Shown: positions 1 to 8,444 of the stretch, piece after piece
Position numbering within the stretch: the first letter of the stretch is position 1
Layout of the letters: each line of letters starts with the position of its first letter
Source of the DNA: Microbacterium lacus
GTDB lineage: Bacteria > Actinomycetota > Actinomycetes > Actinomycetales > Microbacteriaceae
Assembly (NCBI RefSeq): GCF_039531105.1
Contig: NZ_BAAAPK010000001.1
Coordinates: forward strand, 1,984,001 to 2,048,000
Length of the DNA stretch: 64,000 nucleotides
Reading direction: 5' to 3'
Notes under the pieces: generated by a model
What the model was told of the DNA's origin: nothing
Databases searched by the model: none
The model's input: the letters and a program-made list of their open reading frames with translations, nothing else
Position numbers and translations under genes: made by a program

Positions 1-1
1 C

Positions 2-871
2 GGACGCGCCCCGTGGACGGACGCGGCGATCTCGGGATTCATCGTGGACCCCGACCGCAAGAAGATGTCCAAGTCCAAGGGCAACGTCGTGACTCCGGCG
101 GACATCCTCGATCAGCACGGCACCGACGCCGTCCGCTACTGGTCGGCGTCCAGCCGGCTCGGCGCGGACGCCGCGTTCGACCCGCAGAACCCCACGCAGG
201 TGAAGATAGGTCGTCGCCTCGCGATCAAGGTGCTCAACGCCGCCAAGTTCGTCCTGTCCTTCCCGGTGCCCGAGGGAGCCGAAGTCACACACGCGCTGGA
301 CGCCGCGATGCTCGCGACGCTCGACGGCGTGGTCCGCGAGGCGACGAAGGCTTTCGACGCGTACGACCACGCCCGCGCACTCGAGCTGACCGAGCAGTTC
401 TTCTGGACGTTCTGCGACGACTACCTCGAGCTCGTCAAGGAGCGCGCGTACGACCGCACCGATGTCGGACAAGCCTCTGCGGCGCTCGCGCTGCGCACCG
501 CTCTGTCGACCCTGCTGCGGCTCCTCGCTCCCGTGCTGGTCTTCGCGACGGAAGAGCCCTGGTCATGGTTCAACGAGGGCTCCGTGCACACGGCGCCGTG
601 GCCCACCGACTCCGGCAGCGGCGGCGACCCCGCCGTCCTGTCGGCGGTCAGTGCCGCGCTCATCGGCATCCGGCGCGCCAAGACGGAGGCGAAGGCGTCA
701 CAGAAGACCCCGGTGCGGAGCATGACGATCACCGGCCCCACCGCGACGCTCGCACTCGTGCAGCTCGCGGAGGGCGACCTGAAGGCCGTGGGCCGCATCG
801 CCGAGATCACGTACGCGGATGCCGACGCCCTGGGCATCTCGGACATCGAACTCGCCCCACAGGAGGTCTGA
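2..871 (+). CDS. valS: valyl-tRNA synthetase, C-terminal part (partial)
   Basis: Class I aminoacyl-tRNA synthetase that charges tRNA-Val in the cytoplasm. The window opens inside the gene, so only the last 289 residues are visible. They begin just before the signature KMSKS loop (DRKKMSKSKGNVVTP), which positions ATP for amino acid activation. This is followed by the helical anticodon-binding domain, with motifs typical of ValRS such as the SSRLGAD stretch and the FFWTFCDDYLELVKERAY segment. The sequence ends soon after the anticodon-binding domain, with no long coiled coil, as in the shorter actinobacterial forms. The next gene begins one base after the TGA stop (869-871), so the two are probably co-transcribed. 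Confidence 0.96.
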   Translation, partial: GRAPWTDAAISGFIVDPDRKKMSKSKGNVVTPADILDQHGTDAVRYWSASSRLGADAAFDPQNPTQVKIGRRLAIKVLNAAKFVLSFPVPEGAEVTHALDAAMLATLDGVVREATKAFDAYDHARALELTEQFFWTFCDDYLELVKERAYDRTDVGQASAALALRTALSTLLRLLAPVLVFATEEPWSWFNEGSVHTAPWPTDSGSGGDPAVLSAVSAALIGIRRAKTEAKASQKTPVRSMTITGPTATLALVQLAEGDLKAVGRIAEITYADADALGISDIELAPQEV

Positions 872-872
872 C

Positions 873-1121
873 ATGCAGCTCGGTACGAGATGGACCGCCG
901 GCGACGAACCGCCCGCTGCGGTGCCTGCGGCGATGCGGGCGCAGATCGCCGCGGTCGAAGCCGTGACTCCCGCGGACCAGTTCGGTCAGCCGGCACCCCG
1001 GTGGACCCTCACCTGGCTGGAGGGGCGGCCGATCGCGGAGTTGGACACGGGCGTGATCGTGATGCTCGACGAGGATGGGCGGGCGATCGTGCGGCATGAC
1101 GAGGGCGACGGCTTCGGCTGA
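873..1121 (+). CDS. small hypothetical protein (82 aa)
   Basis: I do not recognise a family. The start ATG at 873 lies one base after the valS stop, with a strong ribosome binding site AGGAGG at 861-866 inside the valS end, so translation is probably coupled to valS. The product begins MQLGTRWTAGDEPP and ends in an acidic stretch (DEDGRAIVRHDEGDGFG). It has no membrane segment, cysteine pair or obvious catalytic motif. Length and composition suggest a small soluble protein that travels with valS in related genomes. The gene converges on the MFS transporter gene with only 9 bp between stops, and no terminator hairpin is visible there. Confidence 0.75.
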   Translation: MQLGTRWTAGDEPPAAVPAAMRAQIAAVEAVTPADQFGQPAPRWTLTWLEGRPIAELDTGVIVMLDEDGRAIVRHDEGDGFG

Positions 1122-1130
1122 GTCGGGGCC

Positions 1131-2420
1131 TCACACCTCGGTGGCCGCCTCGGCACCCGCAGCGCGCGTGCCGAGGACGAGCATCCGCGCCGCGGCGATG
1201 CTCGCCGTCAGCACGACGACGGCGCCGATCAGGAACGGCAGGCGCAGGTCCACTCTCGCGACCCAGCCCCCGAGCAGCGTGGCGAGCGGGAACATACCCC
1301 AGGTCAGCATCCGGATGATGCCGAGGACCCGCCCGAAAAGGTGGGCCGGCACGATCTGCTGGCGCAGAGCACCCCAGGGCACGTTCCAGGTGGAGACCGC
1401 GAACGCGAAGAGCGCGTAGGCGATGATCGCCACGATGACGTTCGGGGCGAGCCCGGTGAGGATCATCGCGCCCGCGGCGACGATGTTCGCACCGAGCATG
1501 ACCCACCCGCGGCCGAGGCGTGCCACGAGCGTGGGGGCCAGCAGTGCGCCGACGAGGGCGCCGAGGCCGATCCCGGCCGTCACGAAGCCGATCGCCGCCG
1601 CCGGCACGCCCTGCTCGTCGAGGAAGTACAGGATCGTGGCGGCTTGGGCGAACGCGAAGGCGGACCCCACGAGCGAGGTGAACAGCACCATCGTCCGCAG
1701 GTAGCGGTGACTCCACAGGTAGGCGATCGCCTCCCGCGCCGGCACGGCGGGGGCTCTCCCTCCCCCGTCGCTCTCCGAGCGCAGCGGACGTGCTGCGGAC
1801 AGCGGCAGGAGGAGGGCGAGCGCGATCGGCACGAGGTAGCCCGCGCTGCCGATCCACAGCGGGAGCGCCAGCGACACGGCGAACAGGACACCCGCGATCG
1901 GCTGCGAGATGAAGCTGTCGATCGTGACCTGCGCGGCCTGCATGCGACCGTTGGCACGGTCGAGCTGTGCGCGTGTGACAAGTCCCGGGACCACGGCGTT
2001 CGTGGCGTTGTCGAACAGCGTCTCGCCGAGACCGAAGACGAGCGTGCCGATCCAGAGGGCCCACAGGCTGATGTCCCCCGTCACGGTGAGGACCGCGAGC
2101 CAGAGGGCCACGCCGCCGCGGAGGGTGTTGGCGATCGCCATGATCCAGCGCCGGTCGAACCTGTCGACGATCATCCCGGCCGGCAACCCGAACACGAGCC
2201 ACGGCAGGAACGCCAGCGCCCCGATGACCGCGATGGCCAGGGGGTCCCGCGTGAGGGTCGTCGCGATGAGGGGCACGGCGGTGCGTCCGATGCCGTCGGC
2301 CAGATTGCTGAACGCGGCAGCGGTCCACAATCGCCCGAAGTCGCGGCCGAGCGGGGTCTTGCGCGTGCTCAGCGGCACGCCGGCCGCACCGGTCTCCGTC
2401 GAGGCGGAGTGAGGGCTCAT
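1131..2420 (-). CDS. MFS transporter (exporter-like, 12 TM)
   Basis: Major facilitator superfamily membrane protein of 429 aa, resembling the EntS/MFS_3 exporter branch. The N-terminus reads [29 protein letters not shown], the family's typical first helix. A loop motif related to the MFS A motif ([12 protein letters not shown]) follows helix 2, and about a dozen hydrophobic segments are evident. The substrate cannot be told from sequence; drugs or siderophores are usual for this branch. It is the last gene of a three-gene minus-strand unit behind an ArsR-like regulator and a 71-aa protein, overlapping the latter by 4 bp (2417-2420, ATGA). Control by that regulator is therefore likely, and export of a toxic ligand sensed by it is my inference. 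Confidence 0.9.
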   Translation of the reverse strand: MSPHSASTETGAAGVPLSTRKTPLGRDFGRLWTAAAFSNLADGIGRTAVPLIATTLTRDPLAIAVIGALAFLPWLVFGLPAGMIVDRFDRRWIMAIANTLRGGVALWLAVLTVTGDISLWALWIGTLVFGLGETLFDNATNAVVPGLVTRAQLDRANGRMQAAQVTIDSFISQPIAGVLFAVSLALPLWIGSAGYLVPIALALLLPLSAARPLRSESDGGGRAPAVPAREAIAYLWSHRYLRTMVLFTSLVGSAFAFAQAATILYFLDEQGVPAAAIGFVTAGIGLGALVGALLAPTLVARLGRGWVMLGANIVAAGAMILTGLAPNVIVAIIAYALFAFAVSTWNVPWGALRQQIVPAHLFGRVLGIIRMLTWGMFPLATLLGGWVARVDLRLPFLIGAVVVLTASIAAARMLVLGTRAAGAEAATEV

Positions 2421-2632
2421 CGCGGCAAGAGCCCGACGGCGCCGCGAGCCTGCGCGGCCCGACGGGACTCCTCCATCCCGTTACGGACCTGCGTCGCCGC
2501 ACGATAGGCGGGGCCGGCGCGGTGTTCGAGTCGGGCGTCGACGTGCGAGGCGATGGCGGATGCCGCGGCGAGCAGCAACCGCTCGAATCGGGTCACACGG
2601 ACGAGGGTGCGCGGTGCGGGGACGGCGGTCAT
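2417..2632 (-). CDS. small protein between regulator and MFS exporter (71 aa)
   Basis: I do not recognise a family. The start [11 protein letters not shown] at 2632 overlaps the stop of the upstream regulator by 4 bp (2629-2632), and its stop overlaps the MFS start by 4 bp, so the three genes form a translationally coupled operon. The protein is basic and alanine/arginine-rich ([26 protein letters not shown]). It has one amphipathic to mildly hydrophobic helix and no convincing transmembrane segment. The tight ATGA coupling on both sides argues that it is expressed. It could be a small accessory protein of the exporter, but nothing in the sequence proves this. Confidence 0.72.
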   Translation of the reverse strand: MTAVPAPRTLVRVTRFERLLLAAASAIASHVDARLEHRAGPAYRAATQVRNGMEESRRAAQARGAVGLLPR

Positions 2633-3252
2633 GACTTCTCTCCCAGGTCGGGCAGCGGGAACAGGTCGGCTCGGATGCTCACGGGTCGTACGTCCTCGCC
2701 GGTCTGATGGCGATAGGTGTCCACGGCGTCGTCGATCAGCGCCATGATCTTCAGCGAAAGCTCTCTGCTCTGCTGGGGCGTGAGGCGGGCCGTCGCCGTC
2801 GAGATGAGGCTGCCCTCCTGCCAGGCTTCGCCGACCTCGCTCAGCCCCTCGTCGACGAAACGCATGAGCTGTTCCTGGCGGTTGCGCATGAATTCGTTCA
2901 TGACGATCTGGGTTGCCGCGCGACCCGAGGGCGTCTTCATCGCGTCCGCGTTCGCGAACGACACACCGCCGATGGGTCGCTCCCACCAGCGCTCGCGTGC
3001 GGTGCCCTTGTCCGCGGCCTCCTGGATGAGATCGTGCTTGGCGAGGGCGCGCAGGTGGTAGCTCGTCGACCCCGAAGACTCTCCCAGCATCTCGGCGAGC
3101 GAACTCGCCGTCTGCGGTCCGTACTGGCTCAGGATGTCGTAGATGCGCACGCGCAGAGGGTGCGCCAGTGCGCGCAGCGCACCGGTGTCGAGGACCCTGT
3201 CCTGGGCGTGGCGCTGCTCGGTGGGGGACAGCTCCGGCTCGACGTCTTCCAT
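2629..3252 (-). CDS. winged-helix (ArsR-like) transcriptional regulator
   Basis: A 207-aa repressor-type regulator. An N-terminal ArsR-like winged helix (residues about 20-95) contains ALAHPLRVRIYDILSQYGPQTASSLAEMLGESSGSTSYHLRAL, which resembles HTH_20/ArsR proteins. A longer helical C-terminal domain follows that may bind ligand or dimerise. No metal-binding cysteine pair is seen, so metal sensing is unlikely. The start at 3252 is supported by a -10 hexamer TATCCT at 3260-3265, 7 nt upstream, and by the absence of a Shine-Dalgarno sequence, consistent with a leaderless mRNA. It heads the operon with the 71-aa protein and the MFS exporter. The upstream region carries repeated CTTTGCA dyads (3270-3304), the probable operator for autoregulation. 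Confidence 0.88.
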   Translation of the reverse strand: MEDVEPELSPTEQRHAQDRVLDTGALRALAHPLRVRIYDILSQYGPQTASSLAEMLGESSGSTSYHLRALAKHDLIQEAADKGTARERWWERPIGGVSFANADAMKTPSGRAATQIVMNEFMRNRQEQLMRFVDEGLSEVGEAWQEGSLISTATARLTPQQSRELSLKIMALIDDAVDTYRHQTGEDVRPVSIRADLFPLPDLGEKS

Positions 3253-3259
3253 ACCCAGG

Positions 3260-3265
3260 AGGATA
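3260..3265 (-). promoter_or_regulatory. -10 hexamer TATCCT, leaderless promoter of the regulator operon
   Basis: TATCCT on the minus strand ends 7 nt before the ATG at 3252, so transcription should begin at or next to the start codon. Confidence 0.6.
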
Positions 3266-3269
3266 CAGA

Positions 3270-3305
3270 TGCAAAGAGTCCTTTGCAAGGCTTTCTTTGC
3301 AAAGG
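3270..3305. promoter_or_regulatory. candidate operator: CTTTGCA dyads
   Basis: A perfect inverted repeat TGCAAAG-AGTC-CTTTGCA spans 3270-3287, and a second self-complementary site CTTTGCAAAG spans 3295-3304. Both lie just upstream of the -10 of the ArsR-like regulator, over its -35 region, and between it and the divergent peptidase gene. Placement and symmetry fit an autoregulatory operator. Which protein binds is inferred from position only. Confidence 0.6.
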
Positions 3306-3331
3306 AATGGCGGCGGTGTGTTCGGGCGCGG

Positions 3332-3337
3332 CTAGGC
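3332..3337 (+). promoter_or_regulatory. -10 hexamer TAGGCT, leaderless promoter of the M3 peptidase gene
   Basis: TAGGCT ends 8 nt before the ATG at 3346, which has no Shine-Dalgarno sequence; this supports that start. Confidence 0.6.
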
Positions 3338-3345
3338 TGACCGAC

Positions 3346-5397
3346 ATGGCGAATGCGAACCCCCTCCTGTCTCCCCCCACGCTCCCCTACGACCTGCCCG
3401 ACTACGCCGCGATCGAGCCCGAGCACTACCTCCCCGCCTTCCGCGAGGCCTTCGCCGCTCACAGCGCGGAGATCTCCGCGATCACGCGCGCCCGGTCGAT
3501 GCCCACGTTCGAGAACACGATGCTGCCGCTGGAGACGAGCGGGAAGCTCCTGGGCGATGTCGCCCGGACCTTCTACACCGTTTCCTCGGCTGACGCCACC
3601 GCCGAGATCCAGGCGATCGAGGAAGAGCTCGCGCCGCTCATGGCGGCGCACCAGGATTCGATCGACCTCGACTCCGCACTCTTCTGGCGCATCCGCACGC
3701 TGCACGACCAGCTCGAAGCGCTCGACCTGGATGCCGAGCAGCGCTACCTCGTGCAGCGCCGCTTCCGCGAGATGGCCCATGCCGGCGCGGGACTCGACGA
3801 TGCGGCCAAGCAGGAGCTCACCGCGCTGAACCAGCGCTTGTCGACCTTGACGACCACATTCGAGAAGAACCTTCTGCGCGACACGAACGACCTCGCCGTG
3901 GTCTTCGAGGACGCCGCCGAGCTGGACGGACTCTCCGACGGCGAGCTCTCCGCCGCCGCGCAGGCGGCCGCGGACCGTGGTCTGGACGGAAAGTGGGTGG
4001 TGACCCTGACCCTCTTCACCGGCCACCCGTACCTGTCTTCGCTCACGAATCGAACCAGCCGCAAGCGGATCCTGGATGCTTCTCGTGCGCGAGGCTCGCG
4101 CGGGGGCGAGAACGACAACACCGCCGTGCTCACGCAGATCGTCCGGCTCCGCGCCGAGCGGGCCCGCCTTCTCGGCTACGACTCGCACGCCGCGTACGTC
4201 ACCGCCGACGAGACGGCCGGCTCACCCGGTGCCGTCCACGACCTGCTGCGCCGCCTCGCAGGACCCGCGGCCCGCAACGCCGAGCGCGAGCAGGCGGCGC
4301 TGCAGGCGATCATCGACGGCGAACCCGAACCCTTCCCGCTCGAGGCGCACGACTGGGCGTTCTACACCGAAAAGGTACGGGCGGCGCAGTACGACCTGGA
4401 CCGCAGTGCCCTCCGACCCTGGTTCGAGGCCGAGCGCGTGCTGCAGGAAGGGGTCTTCCACGCGGCGACCGCGCTGTATGGTGTGACGTTCACCGAGAGA
4501 CGCGATCTGAGGGCGTATCACCCGGACGCGCGCGTGTTCGAGGTGTTCAACGCGGATTCCGCGCCGCTCGGTCTGTTCATCCTCGACCTCTACACGCGCG
4601 ACACGAAGCGGGGTGGGGCGTGGATGAACTCGATCGTGTCGCAGTCCCGCCTGCGCGGTACAGCGCCGGTCGTGGTGAACAACCTCAACGTTCCGAAGCC
4701 GGCAGCCGGGCGCCCGACCCTGCTGACCCTGGATGAGGTGACCACGCTCTTCCACGAGTTCGGACACGCGCTGCACGGCCTGTTCGCGACCGTCACCTAC
4801 CCCCACTTCGCGGGGACGAACGTCTTCCGCGACTTCGTCGAGTTCCCGAGTCAGGTCAACGAGATGTGGATCTACTGGCCGGAGGTGCTCGACAACTACG
4901 CACGCCACGCCGAGACCGGCGAGCCGCTGCCGCGTGACGTGGTCGAGAAGCTGCACGCCTCGGAGGCCTTCAACCAGGGGTTCGCAACGAGCGAATACCT
5001 CGCCGCCTCGTGGCTGGATCAGGCCTGGCACTCCCTCACCGCTGAGGAGGCGGCATCCGAGATCGACGTCGTCGCGTTCGAACGGGCCGCCCTCGCCGAC
5101 ATCGGTCTGGACAACCCCGCCGTGCCGACCCGCTACTCATCGACGTATTTCGCGCACGTCTTCTCCGGCGGATACAGCGCCGGATACTACTCGTACATCT
5201 GGAGCGAAGTGCTCGACGCCGACACCGTGGAGTGGTTCCGGGAGAACGGCGGGCTCACGCGCGCGAACGGCGACCGGTTCCGCACCCGGCTGCTCGGGGT
5301 CGGCGGGTCGAAGGATCCGCTGGCGGCCTACCGCGATTTCCGGGGCCGGGATGCCGAGATCCAGCCGTTGCTGGATCGGCGCGGCCTCGTCGCCTGA
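3346..5397 (+). CDS. dcp: M3 family metallopeptidase, peptidyl-dipeptidase Dcp type
   Basis: Zinc oligopeptidase of family M3A, 683 aa, expected in the cytoplasm, where it trims short peptides released by larger proteases. The zinc-binding helix HEFGHALHG is at residues 470-478 (HExxH at 470-474), and the downstream metal-ligand region NEMWIYWPEVL follows about 25 residues later as in Dcp/OpdA. The N-terminus (LPYDLPDYAAIEPEHYLPAF) is the standard start of this family. The ATG at 3346 lies 8 nt after a TAGGCT hexamer. The gene is divergent from the ArsR-like regulator and could be affected by the shared operator, though this link is only positional. Full length for the family, with no missing catalytic residue. 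Confidence 0.94.
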   Translation: MANANPLLSPPTLPYDLPDYAAIEPEHYLPAFREAFAAHSAEISAITRARSMPTFENTMLPLETSGKLLGDVARTFYTVSSADATAEIQAIEEELAPLMAAHQDSIDLDSALFWRIRTLHDQLEALDLDAEQRYLVQRRFREMAHAGAGLDDAAKQELTALNQRLSTLTTTFEKNLLRDTNDLAVVFEDAAELDGLSDGELSAAAQAAADRGLDGKWVVTLTLFTGHPYLSSLTNRTSRKRILDASRARGSRGGENDNTAVLTQIVRLRAERARLLGYDSHAAYVTADETAGSPGAVHDLLRRLAGPAARNAEREQAALQAIIDGEPEPFPLEAHDWAFYTEKVRAAQYDLDRSALRPWFEAERVLQEGVFHAATALYGVTFTERRDLRAYHPDARVFEVFNADSAPLGLFILDLYTRDTKRGGAWMNSIVSQSRLRGTAPVVVNNLNVPKPAAGRPTLLTLDEVTTLFHEFGHALHGLFATVTYPHFAGTNVFRDFVEFPSQVNEMWIYWPEVLDNYARHAETGEPLPRDVVEKLHASEAFNQGFATSEYLAASWLDQAWHSLTAEEAASEIDVVAFERAALADIGLDNPAVPTRYSSTYFAHVFSGGYSAGYYSYIWSEVLDADTVEWFRENGGLTRANGDRFRTRLLGVGGSKDPLAAYRDFRGRDAEIQPLLDRRGLVA

Positions 5398-5412
5398 GAG
5401 AGGGCGCGTGGG

Positions 5413-6045
5413 TCAGGCGAGGATCCCGGACGCGCGGGCCGCGGCGACGGCGGCGCTGCGGGAGCGCACGTCGAGCTTGGTGTACACGTGGGCGAGGTGC
5501 GACTTGACCGTCGCTTCGGACACGTGCAGCGCGGCGGCAATCTCGGCGTTGGAGAGTCCGTCGGCGGCACGCTGCAGCACGTCCAGCTCTCGAGCGGTCA
5601 AGGACGTCGCGGGGGTGCGCAGACGATGCAGGAGTCGCCCGGCGACGGCCGGGGCGAGTGCGCTCTCCCCCGCCGCCGCCGCCCGGATCGCTCCGAGCAG
5701 GTCATCGGGCGGTGCGTCCTTCAGCAGGTAGCCGTTCGCCCCCGCTTCGACCGCGGCGAGGATGTCGGCGTCGCTGTCGTAATTCGTGAGCACGAGCACG
5801 GCCGGCGCGTCCGGGGACACCCGGATCACGCGGGTGGCGTCCGCGCCCGTCTCCGCGGTGCCGAACCGCAGGTCCATCAGGACGACGTCGGGACTCAGCT
5901 CGCGGGCAGCCTGCACCGCTGCCGCCGGAGTGTCGGCCTCGCCGACCACCTGCAGCGCGGCATCCGTCGCGATCAGCGCGCGCAGTCCCGCGCGCACCAC
6001 GGGGTGATCGTCCGCGATGAGGATCGTGATCCGCCCCGCGGTCAT
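5413..6045 (-). CDS. NarL/LuxR-family response regulator
   Basis: Two-component response regulator of 210 aa. The receiver domain covers residues about 6-125, with the acidic pair D12-D13, the phospho-acceptor aspartate D58 (PDVVLMDLR) and the conserved lysine in GYLLKDAPP. A C-terminal LuxR-type helix-turn-helix (LTARELDVLQRAADGLSNAEI and ATVKSHLAHVYTKL) ends near the last residue. Its start overlaps the stop of the sensor kinase gene by 4 bp (6042-6045), so the pair is coupled. The divergent ABC exporter operon starting at 7380 is the obvious candidate target. A dyad at 7273-7294 lies in the shared upstream region. Confidence 0.94.
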   Translation of the reverse strand: MTAGRITILIADDHPVVRAGLRALIATDAALQVVGEADTPAAAVQAARELSPDVVLMDLRFGTAETGADATRVIRVSPDAPAVLVLTNYDSDADILAAVEAGANGYLLKDAPPDDLLGAIRAAAAGESALAPAVAGRLLHRLRTPATSLTARELDVLQRAADGLSNAEIAAALHVSEATVKSHLAHVYTKLDVRSRSAAVAAARASGILA

Positions 6046-7226
6046 GACCCGTGCTCCCGCGGTATGCAGACGCGGACGACGGTGCCGTCGCCCACCGCGC
6101 TCTGCACCGACACGGTGCCGCCGAGCTGCTCGGCGCGTTCCTGCATCGCGCGCAAGCCGAACGACGGACCGGACGGGCCGGCATTCGCGGCGGGGTCGAA
6201 TCCGACCCCGTCATCCATGATCTCCAGACATGTGTCCTCGACGGATGCCGAGAGCGTGATCGTCGCCCGCGTCGCGCCCGCGTGGGTGAGGACGTTCGCC
6301 ATCGCCCCCTGCGCGACACGCAGCAGCGCCGCCTGCTGGTCCATGGGCAGAGCAAGGGCATCGGGGGCGCGGACGACGATGTGCAGACCGGGTCGGCGCC
6401 AGGACTTCTCGGCGAGCCGCCGCAGCGCTCCCCCGAGGCTCTGCTCGTCCAGTACCGGCGGTGTCAGCTCGCGGATGAAGCGGCGGGTCTCGGCGAGACC
6501 CGCCGCGGCTGTGTCACGGGCCAGGCGCACCTGCTCTGCGGTGACCGCCTGCGGGTCGGCACGTTCGACCGCGTTCAGGAGCAGCGTGATGCTGGCGAGC
6601 CCCTGCGCGACGGTGTCGTGGATCTCGCGCGCGAGTCGGGCACGCTCGGCAGCGACGCCGCTCTCGCGCTCGGCGGCGGCCAGCGCGCTCTGGGCGGACT
6701 GGAGCTCCTCGTAGAGTCGCTGATGGTCCGCCGCCTCCTGGCGCAGCGCGCGGTACGCCCGGCCGATCAGCACCGCCACACCCGCGCCGACGATGGGTCC
6801 GATCACGCCCCCGACGCTCCATCCCGCGTGGAGTCCGAGGGCGAGCACCGCTGCTGCGGTGGTGACCCCCACCGCCAGCGTCGCCGCGGGCTCGGGCAGC
6901 AGCTCGAGATAGAGGAAGAACAGCGGGAAGACGAGGTAGGCCGCGAACGGCGTGAGGCTCACCAGGAGAGCCCATTCCACCGTGAGGGCCAGCACCCACA
7001 CCCACCGCAAAGTGCGCCGCCAGGCGGGCGCGGTGACGGCGTGGGCGAAGAACGCCGCGGCATAGGTGAGCAGCATGAGCGCGGATATCGCGACGACGAG
7101 GATGACGTCGTCACCGGAGAGCAGGGCCATCACAACGGCGAAGCCCAGGAGTGACAGGAAGAGGATCTGGAGCCCGATCTGCAGCCCGAGGACGATCGGG
7201 TTCACGGACGCGTGCGAGGAGGGCAT
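6042..7226 (-). CDS. NarL-type sensor histidine kinase
   Basis: Membrane sensor kinase of 394 aa partnering the regulator encoded downstream. The first about 155 residues form five to six hydrophobic segments with hardly any extracytoplasmic loop, as in intramembrane-sensing kinases that monitor the envelope or an exporter. A short coiled coil (residues about 160-200) leads to a HisKA_3 dimerisation box ARLAREIHDTVAQGLAS with phospho-acceptor H203. The HATPase domain has the N box and the DDGVGFDP G1 box. The start ATG at 7226 has a GGGAGGG sequence before it and a TAGCGT hexamer 9 nt upstream. The arrangement with the divergent ABC exporter resembles stress-responsive kinase/transporter modules; the signal is unknown. 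Confidence 0.93.
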   Translation of the reverse strand: MPSSHASVNPIVLGLQIGLQILFLSLLGFAVVMALLSGDDVILVVAISALMLLTYAAAFFAHAVTAPAWRRTLRWVWVLALTVEWALLVSLTPFAAYLVFPLFFLYLELLPEPAATLAVGVTTAAAVLALGLHAGWSVGGVIGPIVGAGVAVLIGRAYRALRQEAADHQRLYEELQSAQSALAAAERESGVAAERARLAREIHDTVAQGLASITLLLNAVERADPQAVTAEQVRLARDTAAAGLAETRRFIRELTPPVLDEQSLGGALRRLAEKSWRRPGLHIVVRAPDALALPMDQQAALLRVAQGAMANVLTHAGATRATITLSASVEDTCLEIMDDGVGFDPAANAGPSGPSFGLRAMQERAEQLGGTVSVQSAVGDGTVVRVCIPREHGS

Positions 7227-7235
7227 GACCCTCCC

Positions 7236-7241
7236 ACGCTA
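7236..7241 (-). promoter_or_regulatory. -10 hexamer TAGCGT for the sensor kinase/regulator operon
   Basis: TAGCGT ends 9 nt before the ATG at 7226, giving a very short leader or none. Confidence 0.5.
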
Positions 7242-7272
7242 CGCGGAAGCATCGGCGGGCACGTCATCTGAA

Positions 7273-7294
7273 AGGTGGAGATCGCGCTCCACCT
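7273..7294. promoter_or_regulatory. candidate response-regulator site: 8-bp dyad
   Basis: A perfect inverted repeat AGGTGGAG (7273-7280) and CTCCACCT (7287-7294) with a 6-nt spacer lies in the 153-bp divergent region between the two-component genes and the ABC exporter. NarL-type regulators bind such dyads, so it may be the site of the adjacent regulator. A small RNA hairpin in the exporter leader is the alternative. Confidence 0.4.
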
Positions 7295-7379
7295 CTCCGC
7301 GCGGAAGAAACATCCGGGGCGCCGATGTGGCGCCGCGCCCCTGCGGCGAGGCTGATGGCACACCACCGAAAGGAACCAC

Positions 7380-8444
7380 ATGTTCGTCGCCTGGCGCGAT
7401 CTGCGCTTCGCCCGCGGTCGATTCGTCCTGATCGCCACCGTCGTCACCCTGATCAGCATCCTGGTCGGGTTTCTGAGCGGCCTCACCGGGGGCCTTGCCG
7501 CTCAGAACGTCACCGGCATCCTCACCCTCGGAGCCGACCGCATCGTCCTGGCCCCGAGCGCTCCGGGCGCGTCGCCGACCTGGTCCGACTCGACCGTCAC
7601 GGCCGATCAGCTCTCGCTGTGGAAGGGTGCCGACGGCGTCGACGACGCCATCCCGCTCGGGGTCTCGCAGATCCGCGCGCAGAGTGCCGGTGAGAGGGTC
7701 GCGGTCACCGTCTTCGCGACGCCCGACGGCGCGCAGGGGGCGCCGGCCGCGGACGGGGCGATCGCGCTGTCCGCGCCCGCCGCCGTCGCGCTCGGTGCCG
7801 ATGTCGGGGACGTCATCACGATCGCGGACGATCCGTACGAGGTGACGTCCATCGCCGGCGACGACTGGTACAGCCACACCCCCGTCGTGCGGATGGCGCT
7901 GTCGCAGTGGCAGCAGTTGCAGTCCCGCACCGGCGGCGAAGCCGACACCGCGACGGCGATCCTCGTCACCGGCGCCGCGGACTGGGCGAGCGTGGATGCG
8001 TCCGCGGGGACGACATCCCAGTCGAGCCTCGGTTCGCTCACCCTCCTGCCGGCCTTCCGGTCCGAGATCGGGTCGCTCCTGCTGATCGTCGTGCTCCTGT
8101 TCGGCATCTCCGCTCTGGTGATCGGTGCGTTCTTCACGGTGTGGACGATGCAGCGCCGCGGCGACGTCGCGATCCTCAAGGCGCTCGGCGCGACAGACGG
8201 CGCGCTCGTGCGGGATGCGCTCGGTCAGGCGCTCGTGGTCCTCACGGCGGGCACCCTGATCGGAACCGTCATCGTGCTGATCGCGGGTCTCGCGGTCTCG
8301 GGCACACTGCCCTACCTCCTCAGCCCGTGGACGACGATCGCGCCCGCGGTGCTGCTCATCGCGGTCGGCCTGATCGGCGCCGCGTTCGCCCTCCGTGCCG
8401 TCACCACTGCCAGCCCCCTCACCGCCCTCGGGAGCAACCGATGA
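7380..8444 (+). CDS. ABC transporter permease, FtsX/MacB-like
   Basis: Permease subunit of 354 aa for the ATPase encoded next. An N-terminal transmembrane helix (residues about 14-36) is followed by a large extracytoplasmic domain (about 40-225). Three C-terminal helices with the FtsX signature follow, including FFTVWTMQRRGDVAILKALGAT, the coupling helix region. This topology is that of MacB/LolC/DevC-type transporters, which act on substrates at the outer face of the membrane rather than moving small solutes through a channel. ATG 7380 has a purine-rich GAAAGG site upstream. The stop overlaps the ATPase start by 4 bp. Probably regulated by the divergent two-component system. Confidence 0.88.
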   Translation: MFVAWRDLRFARGRFVLIATVVTLISILVGFLSGLTGGLAAQNVTGILTLGADRIVLAPSAPGASPTWSDSTVTADQLSLWKGADGVDDAIPLGVSQIRAQSAGERVAVTVFATPDGAQGAPAADGAIALSAPAAVALGADVGDVITIADDPYEVTSIAGDDWYSHTPVVRMALSQWQQLQSRTGGEADTATAILVTGAADWASVDASAGTTSQSSLGSLTLLPAFRSEIGSLLLIVVLLFGISALVIGAFFTVWTMQRRGDVAILKALGATDGALVRDALGQALVVLTAGTLIGTVIVLIAGLAVSGTLPYLLSPWTTIAPAVLLIAVGLIGAAFALRAVTTASPLTALGSNR

